Origin: Clostridia bacterium
GTDB taxonomy: Bacteria > Bacillota > Clostridia > Christensenellales > SZUA-584
Assembly: GCA_003249555.1 (NCBI GenBank)
Contig: QKIQ01000085.1
Span: 1 to 64,000 of the forward strand
Direction: 5' to 3'
Length of the DNA stretch: 64,000 nucleotides
Shown: piece after piece, positions 50,471 through 60,609 of the stretch
Layout of the letters: each line of letters opens with the position of its first letter
Numbering within the stretch: the stretch's first letter is position 1
Made by a program: the position numbers and the translations under genes
Notes under the pieces: generated by a model
Told to the model about the DNA's origin: nothing
What the model saw: only the letters and a program-made list of their open reading frames with translations
Database searches by the model: none

Positions 50471-50749
50471 TTATCTCATATTTTCATATTGAACCGACCG
50501 GATATCACCGCTGATCGCCACATTGTCGCGCCCGAAACGCTCCAACTGCAAGGCACTGCCGCTGATCACAATCACAAACGCGTCCCCATTGATACCGACC
50601 TTTCTTTTCGTGTATTCCGCGATGCCTCTGTGGTTTTCGATGTACACATTGGTGTTGTCGATAATGGTTAAACGCAAACAGCCCACCGCCTCGGGTGAGA
50701 GCTCGAATTTCTGCACGATGCCTTTTTTGATTTCGCTTAATCGACTCAA
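50471..50749 (-). CDS. yqfC: Sporulation protein YqfC
   Basis: 92 residues with a beta-rich YabP/YqfC fold (LRLTIIDNTNVYIENHRGIA, GDAFVIVISGSALQLERFGR). Directly upstream of yqfD, as in Bacillus. Separated from nfeD by a terminator and 260 bp, so it has its own promoter, likely sporulation-specific, which I cannot define with certainty. Confidence 0.85.
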   Translation of the reverse strand: MSRLSEIKKGIVQKFELSPEAVGCLRLTIIDNTNVYIENHRGIAEYTKRKVGINGDAFVIVISGSALQLERFGRDNVAISGDIRSVQYENMR

Positions 50750-50850
50750 TGCTTTTACTCCGGCCAGTTCTTAATATACGATTTCATTTTTATCCCAAGC
50801 AGTTTCACTTTTTGGGAGATCGATCATAATAGATAATATGCGGATGACAA

Positions 50851-50879
50851 TAAAAAAAGAAGGCGGTATCCACGCCTTC
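50851..50879 (-). terminator. Terminator after nfeD
   Basis: GAAGGCG-TGGATAC-CGCCTTC followed by TTTTTTTATT on the - strand. It ends the nfeD transcript before yqfC. The rest of the 50,750-51,016 interval holds only this and weak dyads. Confidence 0.85.
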
Positions 50880-51016
50880 GAGCTTGTCATAACCCAAATG
50901 TTCATATTTTAAACCATCGTGCTTTGTGTTGCCCCATGGCGCAATAGCGACAAAGGATTTATTAACTATTCATGTCATGTTGTCGTGATGTCGCTTCGCT
51001 CAATCAGCGCCTGCGC

Positions 51017-52315
51017 TCACATATCCTCTTCCTTTACCTCGTCCACCACAACGTGACCGGGCGTATGCTCCACCACCGCAATAGCGCTTCCTTTGACAAT
51101 ATAGGCACCGTTTGACACGACCTCCAACCGAGAGCCGTTGATTCTCGCAAAACCCGCGGGTCTTAAGTCCGTCTCCGCGACGCCCTGCTTACCCACAACA
51201 CTTTCGCTCTCTTCATGGCTGGTATACCCTTGTGCGGTTTCCATGTTGCCAAACAGCACCACCTTGCGCACAAGCCCCATTCGTTTGAATATCTGATAGA
51301 GAATAGGCAGCAGCACCGAGCCGCCCACGATACCCGAAGCGAATATAATCAAAAACGAAGACAGATCACGCGCGGCAAACAGCAGCCCCGCCCCGATTCC
51401 CAGTATACCAAGAATACCAAAAACGCCGAAGCCGGGTACGGCAATCTCGATGCCCACCATCACAATACCAAATATAAAAAGCGCCGCCGTCCACCACTCC
51501 GCGTATCCCGCGAGGAAGCCGCCGCCGAAATAAAGACCGAAAAAGACAATGGAAAGCCCGCCGAATATACCAAAGCCGGGCGTGAATATCTCGATGCCCA
51601 TGCAGACGATTGCCGCAATAAACAGCAAACTGGCGATGGTCGTCGATGTACGGAACTGAGCGGCTTTTGCGGAAAAGCTCATGGACTGCTCACTGACAGC
51701 CGCATTTGAATAACCGAGCTGCCTTAACACATCACCGATATTTTCTGCAGTACCGTCGGAAAGTCCTAAGTCTGCGGCATCCTGCGCACCCAGTGTGAGC
51801 AGCTCATCGGTATTTGTGACACCTTCTATAGCAATACGCTTATCCGCCATAGCAGCCACAAGGCCGGTATCGTGCCCGCGCGCTTCGGCGGCGGATTTTA
51901 ATATCCCCACCCAGGTGGACAGTGTTTTTTCATCGTTGGGTATGGTTTCCGCCGCGCCGATGACAGCCGAATCCGCCATAATAATACGCTCGCAGGATAC
52001 TGAGATGAGAACGCCCGCGGAGAGCGCGTTGCCGCTGATATAACAATCTACCGGCACTTCGGCGTTAAGCAGTGTCTTTTTTATATTATCGGCCTCAAGT
52101 ATTTGTCCGCCAAATGTGTCAATGTTGAGCACAACGGCACTGCCCGACTTCTCCGCGTTATCAATCACATCTTCGATATAGGCACTCATGGCTGCATTGA
52201 CTTCGCCGCTGACCTCGGCCACAACCACCGTTTGATCTGCTGCCAAAGCCTGTCCGCCCGTCACAACACCAAGCCCGACGATAATAGCCACCGCGACCAT
52301 TAACAGTCTTTTCAT
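51017..52315 (-). CDS. nfeD: NfeD family membrane serine protease
   Basis: 432 residues. Signal/anchor (MKRLLMVAVAIIVGLGVVTG), ClpP/SppA-like domain (VVLNIDTFGGQILEADNIKK, GNALSAGVLISVSCERIIM with the catalytic Ser), four spans, and a C-terminal OB domain (VVGKQGVAETDLRPAGFARI). NfeD usually works with flotillin FloA in membrane quality control; floA is not next to it here. Confidence 0.85.
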   Translation of the reverse strand: MKRLLMVAVAIIVGLGVVTGGQALAADQTVVVAEVSGEVNAAMSAYIEDVIDNAEKSGSAVVLNIDTFGGQILEADNIKKTLLNAEVPVDCYISGNALSAGVLISVSCERIIMADSAVIGAAETIPNDEKTLSTWVGILKSAAEARGHDTGLVAAMADKRIAIEGVTNTDELLTLGAQDAADLGLSDGTAENIGDVLRQLGYSNAAVSEQSMSFSAKAAQFRTSTTIASLLFIAAIVCMGIEIFTPGFGIFGGLSIVFFGLYFGGGFLAGYAEWWTAALFIFGIVMVGIEIAVPGFGVFGILGILGIGAGLLFAARDLSSFLIIFASGIVGGSVLLPILYQIFKRMGLVRKVVLFGNMETAQGYTSHEESESVVGKQGVAETDLRPAGFARINGSRLEVVSNGAYIVKGSAIAVVEHTPGHVVVDEVKEEDM

Positions 52316-52435
52316 TTGCCGCTCCTTTCACAGCTTCTGAGAATAACTATATTATACCGCAAAAACACATTTTTCGGCACTGTTATAAATCACGTGAAAA
52401 AACACTGCGCTTTTAAGTTTCTCACAATAATAAAA

Positions 52436-52460
52436 CCCGGGATTGTGACCCCGGGCTTTT
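52436..52460 (-). terminator. Terminator after rpsU
   Basis: On the - strand CCCGGG-GTCACAAT-CCCGGG followed by TTTTATTATT, 20 nt after the rpsU stop. A strong short transcript for rpsU is thus expected. Confidence 0.85.
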
Positions 52461-52480
52461 GTGTGCAAATATGTATGCTC

Positions 52481-52654
52481 TTAGCGCTTTCTTTTACGAG
52501 CTGCCTCTGCCTTTTTCTTTCTCTTGACGCTTGGCTTTTCGTAGTGCTCACGCTTTCTCAGCTCCGCCAGCGTGCCTTCTCTTGCGGTCATGCGTTTAAA
52601 CCGTTTCAGAGCGTTTTCTAAAGATTCATTTTCACCGACACGAATTTCTGCCAC
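52481..52654 (-). CDS. rpsU: 30S ribosomal protein S21
   Basis: 57 residues from GTG 52654 (GGAGGG upstream). The first residues read [20 protein letters not shown] and the C-terminus is the basic [14 protein letters not shown] typical of S21. Its own promoter and terminator bracket it. In Bacillus it heads the yqeY-nfeD-floA-yqfC cluster; yqeY and floA are missing here. Confidence 0.95.
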   Translation of the reverse strand: MAEIRVGENESLENALKRFKRMTAREGTLAELRKREHYEKPSVKRKKKAEAARKRKR

Positions 52655-52727
52655 CTAGTAACCCTCCCTCCCATACCCCACGGAACCGAATATCCGATCC
52701 GACAATGGGAGTTTTTTAACTTAGATT

Positions 52728-52756
52728 ATTATAGTCAACAGTCCTGAAAAAGTCAA
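52728..52756 (-). promoter_or_regulatory. rpsU promoter
   Basis: -35 TTGACT (52756-52751), -10 TATAAT (52733-52728), 17 bp spacing, 73 nt before the GTG start. Confidence 0.85.
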
Positions 52757-52762
52757 CAGCCG

Positions 52763-53674
52763 TTAGATATGTTTATCACGCAGCGCTTTTAACGTCTTTT
52801 CAAAATATTCTGGCAGCGCTGCTTCAAATGACATCTCATCGCCTGTGGACGGATGGCGCAGCATCAGCTTTTCTGCATGAAGGAGCTGGCCGTTTTGATG
52901 CAGTTTGACTGCCTTGGGCCCATATGCCTGATCCCCCGCCACCGGGCGTTGTATGCTCGACAGATGCACGCGAATCTGATGCGTGCGGCCTGTTTCCAGC
53001 TCCGCCTCAATGTAAGTAAAAGCGCCGAAGCGCTCCAAAACGCGCACGTGTGTGACCGCACGTCGTCCGCCCGTCACCACCGCCATTTTCTTGCGGTCTG
53101 TCCGGCTGCGTCCGATGCTTTTATCGATTGTGAGAGAATCTTCACGGATGTTTCCGTGCACGATTGCCGCGTATATACGCCGCGCACTTTTCTGCGCTAT
53201 CTGCTTCGCCAGCGCCACATGCGCCTCATCATTTTTGGCAATGACAAGCAAGCCCGACGTATCCTTGTCCAGCCGGTGCACAATCCCGGGGCGCAGCTCC
53301 CCGTTAATGCCCGAAAGGTCTTTCACGTTATAAAGCAGCGCGCTCACAAGCGTGCCTTCCCGGTTTCCGGGCGCGGGATGGACCACCATACCCTGCGGTT
53401 TGTTGACCACGGCCATCCATTCATCCTCATAGACGATATCAAGCGGAATATTCTCCGCAGTAATCTCCGTTTTCTTAGGCGGGGGTGTATGCACAACAAT
53501 CACGTCGCCGGCTTTGAGCTTATCACTTGGCCTCGCGGGCTCACCGTTGACCATAATGTGCCCTGTCTCTATCGCGTTTTTGATATGCGATCGCGTGAGT
53601 GGCAGCTGCTCCGCAAGATACTTATCCAGCCTGCTAATCTTTTCACCGACCTCAAGCCGCGTCTCTAGATCCAT
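52763..53674 (-). CDS. rluD: RluD-type 23S rRNA pseudouridine synthase
   Basis: 303 residues: S4 domain at the start (RLDKYLAEQLPLTRSHIKNA), catalytic HRLDKDTSGLLVIAKND with the active Asp, and GRTHQIRVHLSSIQRPVAGD. YlyB/RluD type; exact uridine targets not deducible. Lies after lspA, the usual Firmicute pair. Confidence 0.9.
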   Translation of the reverse strand: MDLETRLEVGEKISRLDKYLAEQLPLTRSHIKNAIETGHIMVNGEPARPSDKLKAGDVIVVHTPPPKKTEITAENIPLDIVYEDEWMAVVNKPQGMVVHPAPGNREGTLVSALLYNVKDLSGINGELRPGIVHRLDKDTSGLLVIAKNDEAHVALAKQIAQKSARRIYAAIVHGNIREDSLTIDKSIGRSRTDRKKMAVVTGGRRAVTHVRVLERFGAFTYIEAELETGRTHQIRVHLSSIQRPVAGDQAYGPKAVKLHQNGQLLHAEKLMLRHPSTGDEMSFEAALPEYFEKTLKALRDKHI

Positions 53675-53679
53675 AACCC

Positions 53680-54228
53680 TTATCCCGCCGTGCCGTCATC
53701 ACCGTTGTCTTTGCTGTCAGTGCTTTGACTGTCGCTAATGGCTGCATCAGCCTGCTCAAGCGGCTTCTTCTTATCCTTATAGAAAAAAAGTATATAAATA
53801 CCAAGCAATATCGCACCAACGACAAGCGCCGCGTCCGCGACGTTGAAAATCCATTTCCAAAAATCGAATAAGCGGAAATCAACGAAGTCTCTAACATAGC
53901 CAAACGCGATCCTGTCGATAAGATTGCCAAGCGCACCCGCAAACAGCACCGCAATGAGTACTTTGACAAAACGGGTTTGCTTTTGGCGGTAGCGAAACAT
54001 AATGTAAACCGCCGCGATCAGAACAATAATCGTAATCACGACAAAGAACACCTGCATCCCCTGCAGCATGCCAAACGACGCGCCCCGGTTCTCTATTTTT
54101 GTGAAATGCAGCACATCCTGTATGACTGGCATTGACTCGTTCGGATACGCTGCCAGTGCGGGCCACAGCAGGAATTTTGTCAACTGATCTGCCAGCACCA
54201 ATATAACAATAATGATAATTTGAAGCAT
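53680..54228 (-). CDS. lspA: Lipoprotein signal peptidase II
   Basis: 182 residues, four spans. Active-site aspartates in GNLIDRIAFGYVRDFVDF and FNVADAALVVGAILLG. NRGASFGML motif present. Hydrophilic Asp/Ser-rich C-terminal tail beyond the usual end. Processes lipoproteins such as the phage and PstS ones in this window. Confidence 0.95.
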   Translation of the reverse strand: MLQIIIIVILVLADQLTKFLLWPALAAYPNESMPVIQDVLHFTKIENRGASFGMLQGMQVFFVVITIIVLIAAVYIMFRYRQKQTRFVKVLIAVLFAGALGNLIDRIAFGYVRDFVDFRLFDFWKWIFNVADAALVVGAILLGIYILFFYKDKKKPLEQADAAISDSQSTDSKDNGDDGTAG

Positions 54229-54240
54229 TCGCCCTCCTCG

Positions 54241-54855
54241 TTAGAGTTGATTCTCTTTGCCTTCGGCAAGCCGCTTTAAGTTGGCGCGGTGTGAATAAAA
54301 CACAAGGATGAATAACAGCACACTCGTAACATTGTTCCAAATGTCGCCGAAGAAAAATACGAATGAGCAGGCCGCCATCAGCGCCGTGCCGACGAGCGAA
54401 CCGATAGACATCGTACGCGTAAGCGCAATGAGGATAATGCATGCACCCAGCACGGCCAGCGTATGAATGGGCATCATGATCAGCAGCACACCAAGGCTCG
54501 TAGCAACCCCCTTGCCGCCTCTGAACTTTAAAAATACAGGCCAGATATGCCCGAGCACAGCCGCAAGACCCCCGATACAGACACCCACGGGCACAGGGGT
54601 ACCACCGAGCACGCCTATATCCGGAATCAGCAAATACCCGACCCAAGCCGCAGCTGCACCTTTGGCGACGTCGCCCACAAATGTAAACATTCCGATTGCC
54701 CAGCCGTAATTACGGATTGCGTTTGCTGTGCCGGCATTTCCGCTGCCTTGCTCACGTATGTCTTTGCCTTTAAAAATCTTGCCTGATATATACCCAAACG
54801 AAATACAGCCAATCACATAACCGATAACCGCGGTTAACACATACCAAATGACCAT
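54241..54855 (-). CDS. plsY: Acyl-phosphate:glycerol-3-phosphate acyltransferase
   Basis: Start set at ATG 54855 with GGGAG upstream. 204 residues, five spans. Family motifs GSGNAGTANAIRNYGW, GHIWPVFLKFRGGKGVATSLG and FYSHRANLKRLAEG. First acylation step of phospholipid synthesis. Sits between der and lspA. Confidence 0.95.
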   Translation of the reverse strand: MVIWYVLTAVIGYVIGCISFGYISGKIFKGKDIREQGSGNAGTANAIRNYGWAIGMFTFVGDVAKGAAAAWVGYLLIPDIGVLGGTPVPVGVCIGGLAAVLGHIWPVFLKFRGGKGVATSLGVLLIMMPIHTLAVLGACIILIALTRTMSIGSLVGTALMAACSFVFFFGDIWNNVTSVLLFILVFYSHRANLKRLAEGKENQL

Positions 54856-54871
54856 ATATAGACTCCCTTGC

Positions 54872-56188
54872 CTAATCGTTTTTATTTCGGGCTCCCAGAC
54901 GAAGGGGCGTTCCCGAAAAATCAAAAGTTTTACGAAGAAAATTTTCCAGATAGCGCATATAGGAAAAATGTATCAGCCGCGAATCGTTGACAAAAATCAC
55001 GATATACGGCGGCACAGTGGCTACCTGCGTGGCATAATATATTTTCAGCCTCCGCCCTTTGTCGGACGGCGGCTCTACCATAGTGACAGCCTCGCCGATA
55101 CACTCATTCAAAAGGCCTGTCGGGATGCGTCGCAAGCTGTTTTCCTTAGCCTTGAGCAGCGCATCAAATAAACGATTGAGCCGCTGTCCCGTCAGCGCGG
55201 AAATATACACCTTTTCCGCATAGCTCATGAAGCTTAAAGCCGTCTCGATATCATTGTTGTATTTGTTTATGGTGTGCGTGTCTTTATCTACCGCGTCCCA
55301 TTTATTCACGGCAATCACGCACGGTTTGCCCTCATCATGAACAAAACCCGCAATTTTGACGTCCTGCTCGGAAATTCCCTCTATCGCGTCAATCATGACA
55401 ACCACAGCATCTGCGCGCCTCACCGCCGCAAACGCGCGTATCACACTGTAGCGCTCGATGGATTTATCTTCGATTCTCGCTTTCTTCCGTATCCCCGCCG
55501 TGTCGATAAGCACAAAGTCTGTGCCTTCCCTTTTGAACGGCACATCAATCGCATCGCGCGTGGTGCCCGCGATATCCGATACAATGGTGCGCGACTCGCC
55601 GATGATGGCGTTCACAAGAGACGATTTTCCCGCATTGGGCCGCCCAACAATGGCGATATGCACGGTTTCCGGGTTTTCCTCTTCCTGCTGTTCTTCAAAG
55701 TCCGCAATCACAGCATCCAGCAAATCGCCAAGACCTAGACCCTGAGCCGATGATATCGCAAAAAGCTGATCGGTACCCAGCGCATAAAAGTCGTAGATGT
55801 TTTGCTCGTCCTGCCTGTTATCCGCTTTGTTGACAACGGTGATTACCGGCTTGTTTGCCCGCCGCAGCATATCCGCAATCTCGTGATCGGCAGGCAGCAC
55901 GCCCTGCTTGGCGTCCACAAAAAAGAGTATCACATCAGCAATGTCCACAGCCAGCTCGGCCTGAAGCCGCATCTGCTTCAATATCACGTCTTGGGCATCC
56001 GGATCGATACCGCCCGTATCAATCAATGTGAACTCACGCCCGAGCCACTCGGCATCCGCATATATCCTGTCTCGCGTCACACCCGGCGTATCCTCAACTA
56101 TAGATATGCGCCGTCCGGCTATTCTATTAAAAAAAGTGGACTTGCCCACATTGGGCCTTCCCACGATGGCCACAAACGGCTTTGCCAT
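54872..56188 (-). CDS. der: GTPase Der (EngA)
   Basis: 438 residues with two G domains: IVGRPNVGKSTFFNRIAG / DTGGIDP / NKAD, then IVGRPNAGKSSLVNAIIG / DTAGIRKKARIE / NKWD, and a KH-like C-terminus. 50S assembly. One of three GTPases or ATPases in this window tied to ribosome assembly (with Era). Confidence 0.95.
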   Translation of the reverse strand: MAKPFVAIVGRPNVGKSTFFNRIAGRRISIVEDTPGVTRDRIYADAEWLGREFTLIDTGGIDPDAQDVILKQMRLQAELAVDIADVILFFVDAKQGVLPADHEIADMLRRANKPVITVVNKADNRQDEQNIYDFYALGTDQLFAISSAQGLGLGDLLDAVIADFEEQQEEENPETVHIAIVGRPNAGKSSLVNAIIGESRTIVSDIAGTTRDAIDVPFKREGTDFVLIDTAGIRKKARIEDKSIERYSVIRAFAAVRRADAVVVMIDAIEGISEQDVKIAGFVHDEGKPCVIAVNKWDAVDKDTHTINKYNNDIETALSFMSYAEKVYISALTGQRLNRLFDALLKAKENSLRRIPTGLLNECIGEAVTMVEPPSDKGRRLKIYYATQVATVPPYIVIFVNDSRLIHFSYMRYLENFLRKTFDFSGTPLRLGARNKND

Positions 56189-56194
56189 TATTCT

Positions 56195-57490
56195 TTAACC
56201 CTCTCTCTTTATTCCGCAAACCTGCGCAACCAACTGATATCCGTCGCACACCGGCTCCACAATAACACCCAGCGCTTCGGAAAGTTCTTCCAGCGTCATA
56301 TCGTCCAGAAAAATGTTGTCATCGCGCAATGCGCTTGATGGAATCAGCAGCTTTTTCCCCAAATCCTTCCCCTGAAGCGCCGCAATAAAATCTTTGCCCG
56401 CCAGCAGCCCCGCAACTGTCACCGCACCGCCGAATGTTAAGTTCTTCACAGAATATACACACACATGTGCGTTGGAGCGCTGCGCCGCTCTTTTGGCGAT
56501 GCTTTCAATAAACGGAAAGGCATCTTCGCCCGTTGCCAGACTAATGTTTGCGTCCGACCCTTCACAGTTTTCCAGCGCTTCTTCTGCTTCTTTGAGCAAC
56601 GTCGCCAAGAGACCTACGCCGTTTTCAATCTGGTCAAAAGATTCATAGTCTTCGTATGACGGAAGCGCCATCCCCGCTCGAAGGTAAAACTCATCCGACG
56701 CAAACACAAAACGTGTACCGATACTATTTAAACATTCTTTCTGCCATTTTTCAACTGTTTTGATGGTGGCTTGCGCCACAGTTTGAGATATCGGCTCTAT
56801 TTCCGTCAGTCCTTCGCGGTGTTCTGTCAGCCCCACGGGTACCACAGCAAGAGAAACCGCCGCAGGATACAGCCGCTTCAAAAAGCGGATGGTTTGCTCC
56901 AGCCTTTGCCCGTCATTGAGCCCCGGGCATATCACCGCTTGTGCGTGAAAACGGATACCGCGCGCCGCAAACTTTTTGAGCAGCGGACGTATGGGCACGG
57001 CTTTTTCATTGCCCATCATCAATCGCCGCAGATTTTCGTCAACGGTATGAACGGAAATATATAGCGGCGAAGCTTTGCGACGGATAATGCGCCGGATTTC
57101 ATCCTTAGAAATCATCGAAAGCGTCACATAGTTGCCCATTATCAAAGAATAGCGCCAGTCTTCATCCTTCACATAAAGGCTTTTACGCATCCCTTTGGGC
57201 AGCTGATGCACAAAACAAAACACGCATTTGTTTCCGCAAACGCGTTTTTTTCCGAGAAGCGGCTGTGTAAAAGAAAGCCCTAAGTCTTCATCGTCAGATT
57301 TGACGATGCGCAGTGTCAAAAAATCACCGCCGCGCTCTATGCATATTTTGAGACGCCGCTGCGCACAAAAGAATATATAGTCAACGTAATCAAGCAGCGG
57401 CTCACCGTTAATCCTGACGATCTTGTCGCCCGGCAGAAGGCCTCCGCGCTGCGCCGCACTATCCTGTCCAACGCCTTTTATTTCGAACAA
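56195..57490 (-). CDS. DUF512 radical-SAM-like iron-sulfur protein with PDZ domain
   Basis: Start set at TTG 57490 because GGGAGGA precedes it; ATG 57508 is almost at the TATAAT box. 431 residues. PDZ-like start (GVGQDSAAQRGGLLPGDKIV), radical-SAM cluster CGNKCVFCFVHQLPKGMRKS, NYVTLSMISKDEI, and a C-terminal DUF512 region. Conserved beside der in clostridia and in cyanobacteria; reaction unknown. Confidence 0.85.
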   Translation of the reverse strand: MFEIKGVGQDSAAQRGGLLPGDKIVRINGEPLLDYVDYIFFCAQRRLKICIERGGDFLTLRIVKSDDEDLGLSFTQPLLGKKRVCGNKCVFCFVHQLPKGMRKSLYVKDEDWRYSLIMGNYVTLSMISKDEIRRIIRRKASPLYISVHTVDENLRRLMMGNEKAVPIRPLLKKFAARGIRFHAQAVICPGLNDGQRLEQTIRFLKRLYPAAVSLAVVPVGLTEHREGLTEIEPISQTVAQATIKTVEKWQKECLNSIGTRFVFASDEFYLRAGMALPSYEDYESFDQIENGVGLLATLLKEAEEALENCEGSDANISLATGEDAFPFIESIAKRAAQRSNAHVCVYSVKNLTFGGAVTVAGLLAGKDFIAALQGKDLGKKLLIPSSALRDDNIFLDDMTLEELSEALGVIVEPVCDGYQLVAQVCGIKREG

Positions 57491-57574
57491 AACTGTCCGT
57501 CCTCCCATTCAAACTCGGGCTATTATATACCATTTTGATGATCTTCGCCAGCCCAAGTTCGGGATTTGACCGCA

Positions 57575-58153
57575 CTATGTTTGCATAGCGGGTGTTTTTT
57601 GCCACGGACGCGACAACAGATAGGACACCGCGAGACAAACAACAAAGCTCAGCGAGGCGATATCCATCACATCGAAAACCGTCAACGTGCGCACCGTATC
57701 CGTCAGCAACGCCATAATATCCTCAGCTATGCTATAAATGCCGATCAAAACAGGCGCATAAAGCGGCGCCCTGCCTTCCATAAACAGCAATGCGATCAGC
57801 GATACGAAAAAAATGAGCACGGCGCTTAAATATGTCACCGTATATGAAATAGACACAAAACTTGCAGATACTGAGAGCAACACGGTGATAGCCGATGCGA
57901 GATAAAACCGAAATGTAAAACCTTTTTGATAAATAATGTAAAAAACCGGCGCGACACAGAGAAAGGCGCCGGCTGCGCAAACGGATATGCCGTTTGTCAC
58001 CGTCACAATCGGCACAACAGACAGCAGTGCGCATATAATGAAATATAGGACAAACGCGGTGCCACCTAACCTAGCGGCGCTTGTCGCCTTACGAAGGCTG
58101 CCCGTCAGATACAACACCGGCAGCCCCACAATCACAATTAATGAAATACTCAT
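57575..58153 (-). CDS. Hypothetical multi-span membrane protein
   Basis: 192 residues with six hydrophobic spans (for example AFVLYFIICALLSVVPIVTV, YLSAVLIFFVSLIALLFM) and no known motif. It stands alone between the DUF512 gene and phoU. No function assigned. The gap to phoU has a weak dyad GCATGC-CTAA-GCATGC after phoU. Confidence 0.6.
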   Translation of the reverse strand: MSISLIVIVGLPVLYLTGSLRKATSAARLGGTAFVLYFIICALLSVVPIVTVTNGISVCAAGAFLCVAPVFYIIYQKGFTFRFYLASAITVLLSVSASFVSISYTVTYLSAVLIFFVSLIALLFMEGRAPLYAPVLIGIYSIAEDIMALLTDTVRTLTVFDVMDIASLSFVVCLAVSYLLSRPWQKTPAMQT

Positions 58154-58254
58154 AGTCCCACCTTGCCAGAAGCCTTTGTTTTAGCTTGCCAACTCAGCGG
58201 GCAAATTATTGATACGGTAAAAATTACTTAAAGAGCATGCTTAGGCATGCCGCC

Positions 58255-58908
58255 TTAAAGATCAAGCCGTTTTCCTGTGGTGTTGTACACGATAGATTCA
58301 CAGATATTCTTGATGTGGTCGCCCACGCGTTCCAGATAGCGCGCAATCAACACAAACGCCATCATCTGGTTAATGTGCTTTGGGCTTTCCATCACATAAG
58401 TCAGCAGTTCTCGGTATATTTGCTTAAACAACGAATCCAGTTCCTTGTCACTCTTCGCTGTTTCAATAGCCATTTCAAAATCGCCGCTCGCAAACGCGCG
58501 AACGCTTGAAAGCAGCATTTCACAGGCAATATCCGTCATACGGGGCAAATCGATCAGCGGCTTTATATACTCTTCTTCCTTGAGCCGAAGCGCCATTTTT
58601 GCTATGCCGACACCGTAATCGGCAATGCGCTCTAAATCTGTACCCATTTTAATTGCAGCAAATATCACGCGAAGATCGCTCGCCAGAGGCTGCTGAGTCG
58701 CAATCAGCGTGACGCACAGCTCTTCGATATCCATCTGAAGGTCGTCGATTTCATCGTCACTGTCCACAATTTTCTGAGCCCTGTCAATATCGCGTTCAAC
58801 TAGCGCTTTCATGGAGCCGGCAAGCACCTGCTCAACAAGCGATCCCATACGAATGATTTCATGCTTTAAGGCTTCAAGCTGGTGGTCATATTCAACACGT
58901 GTTTTCAT
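58255..58908 (-). CDS. phoU: Phosphate transport regulator PhoU
   Basis: 217 residues, two three-helix PhoU repeats (RVEYDHQLEALKHEIIRMGS, GTDLERIADYGVGIAKM, and the second RYLERVGDHIKNICESIVY). Links the Pst transporter to PhoR signalling. Last gene of the pst operon. Confidence 0.95.
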   Translation of the reverse strand: MKTRVEYDHQLEALKHEIIRMGSLVEQVLAGSMKALVERDIDRAQKIVDSDDEIDDLQMDIEELCVTLIATQQPLASDLRVIFAAIKMGTDLERIADYGVGIAKMALRLKEEEYIKPLIDLPRMTDIACEMLLSSVRAFASGDFEMAIETAKSDKELDSLFKQIYRELLTYVMESPKHINQMMAFVLIARYLERVGDHIKNICESIVYNTTGKRLDL

Positions 58909-58924
58909 TGTTTTTCTCCTTATC

Positions 58925-59728
58925 TTAACCGAACCGACCGGTAATATAGTCTTCTGTGCGTTTGTCTTGCGGCAGCTGGAATATCTGGCGTGTATCGCCC
59001 ATCTCGATCATGTCACCGAGTAGGAAGAACGCAGTTTTATCCGACACGCGCGCAGCCTGCTGCATGTTGTGCGTCACGATTATAATCGTGTAGTCGTTCT
59101 TCAGCTCGGCAATCAGCTCTTCAATTTTGCCTGTCGATATCGGATCCAGCGCGCTTGTCGGTTCGTCCATAAGCACCACAGACGGCTCCACAGCAAGCAC
59201 ACGCGCAATGCATAGGCGCTGCTGCTGCCCGCCCGAAAGCCCCATGGCAGATTGATGCAGCCTGTCTTTCACCTCATCCCAGAGCGCTGCGTGCTTTAAG
59301 CTTCTTTCCACGATGATCTCCAACCTTTTTTTGTCACGAAGACCGTGGATGCGCGGGCCATAAGCGATGTTGTCGTAAATGGAAAGCTCAAATGGATTCG
59401 GTTTCTGGAACACCATACCCACTTCTTTGCGGAGATACGCGATATCCACGTCGCCTTTATATATATCCGTTCCGTCGATTAATATGTCTCCTTTAACGCG
59501 GCAGTCATGAATTAAATCGTTCATTCTGTTGATGCATTTCAAAAACGTTGATTTACCGCAGCCGGAAGGACCAATAAGCGCCGTCACCTCGTTTTCCTTG
59601 ATGTCCATGTTTATTTCTTTAAGCGCTTGAAAGTTTCCGTAAAAAAGATCCAATTTATTGACTTTCACTTTTATGCCGCCCGTTTGGACTGCTTCATTTT
59701 TTTCTTTTACTGCTACTGCTATATTCAT
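58925..59728 (-). CDS. pstB: Phosphate ABC transporter ATPase
   Basis: Start set at ATG 59728 (AAGGAGAATCTTTG). 267 residues: Walker [21 protein letters not shown], signature [16 protein letters not shown], Walker [14 protein letters not shown], and the usual C-terminus EDYITGRFG. Couples ATP to phosphate import. Confidence 0.95.
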   Translation of the reverse strand: MNIAVAVKEKNEAVQTGGIKVKVNKLDLFYGNFQALKEINMDIKENEVTALIGPSGCGKSTFLKCINRMNDLIHDCRVKGDILIDGTDIYKGDVDIAYLRKEVGMVFQKPNPFELSIYDNIAYGPRIHGLRDKKRLEIIVERSLKHAALWDEVKDRLHQSAMGLSGGQQQRLCIARVLAVEPSVVLMDEPTSALDPISTGKIEELIAELKNDYTIIIVTHNMQQAARVSDKTAFFLLGDMIEMGDTRQIFQLPQDKRTEDYITGRFG

Positions 59729-60609
59729 CAAAGATTCTCCTTATATCGATTGATACGTTTGCCAAAGGCGCCCGCTATTAAGTTAAGTATCAGAACAATG
59801 ACAATCAGCACAAGTGCCGTTCCGTAGGCCTTGCTCACCGATACTTCTTTCACCATCACATACAGGTGAAGTGCCAGAGAGCGAGCCGAATCAAACAGAC
59901 CTTTTACCAAAGTTGTGCCGCTGCCCAGCGTAAAGAGCAGAGCCGCCGTTTCACCGATAATACGTCCCATTCCAAGTATGATACCGTTTATAATGCCCGG
60001 CGACGCGGCAGGAATCACAACCTTTCTCATCGTCTGCCACTTTGTTGCGCCGAGTGCCAGTGAACCTTCTTTATAGCCGGCAGGCACAGTCATAATCGCT
60101 TCTTCAGATGTCCTAATCAGCGTGGGGAGTATCACCACGGCAACTGTCGCCGCACCGCCGATTAAAGAATAGCCCCAGCCAAACATTTTGTTGAAAAACA
60201 TAAAACCGAACAGTCCGAAAATGATCGATGGTATGCCCGCAAGATTAGTCGTGAAATAGCGGATTATCTTTATCAACAGCCCTTGTCTTGAGTATTCGGT
60301 CATATATATGGCGGCAAGTATCGACAACGGAGCTGAAAACAACAAGCCCAGCCCTACAAAATAGAGCGTGTTGATAATAACGGGGAGGATGCCTCCTTCA
60401 CGCCCCGCGTCTTTCACGGAATCCGTCAAGAACTCCCATGATATTTCGCCAATACCGTTTACAAAAATATACCCGAGAATGAGAAAGAGTATGGCAACGG
60501 CTAAAAACGATGCGATATATAGCAATATGTACACGGTATTCTGTCGTCTTTTTTGTTTCGTTCTGTTGGCGAGAACCTTTTCTTTTGTCAAAAATCTTTC
60601 CTGATTCAT
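59728..60609 (-). CDS. pstA: Phosphate ABC transporter permease
   Basis: 293 residues, six spans; EAA-type loop [20 protein letters not shown] with [21 protein letters not shown]-terminus cytoplasmic ([13 protein letters not shown]). Overlaps pstC by 4 nt and pstB by one base. Confidence 0.95.
   Translation of the reverse strand: MNQERFLTKEKVLANRTKQKRRQNTVYILLYIASFLAVAILFLILGYIFVNGIGEISWEFLTDSVKDAGREGGILPVIINTLYFVGLGLLFSAPLSILAAIYMTEYSRQGLLIKIIRYFTTNLAGIPSIIFGLFGFMFFNKMFGWGYSLIGGAATVAVVILPTLIRTSEEAIMTVPAGYKEGSLALGATKWQTMRKVVIPAASPGIINGIILGMGRIIGETAALLFTLGSGTTLVKGLFDSARSLALHLYVMVKEVSVSKAYGTALVLIVIVLILNLIAGAFGKRINRYKENL

Noticed and set aside
53891-54646. 251-codon - strand ORF overlapping lspA and plsY
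   Set aside because: Both lspA and plsY are certain in the other frames; composition is not protein-like.
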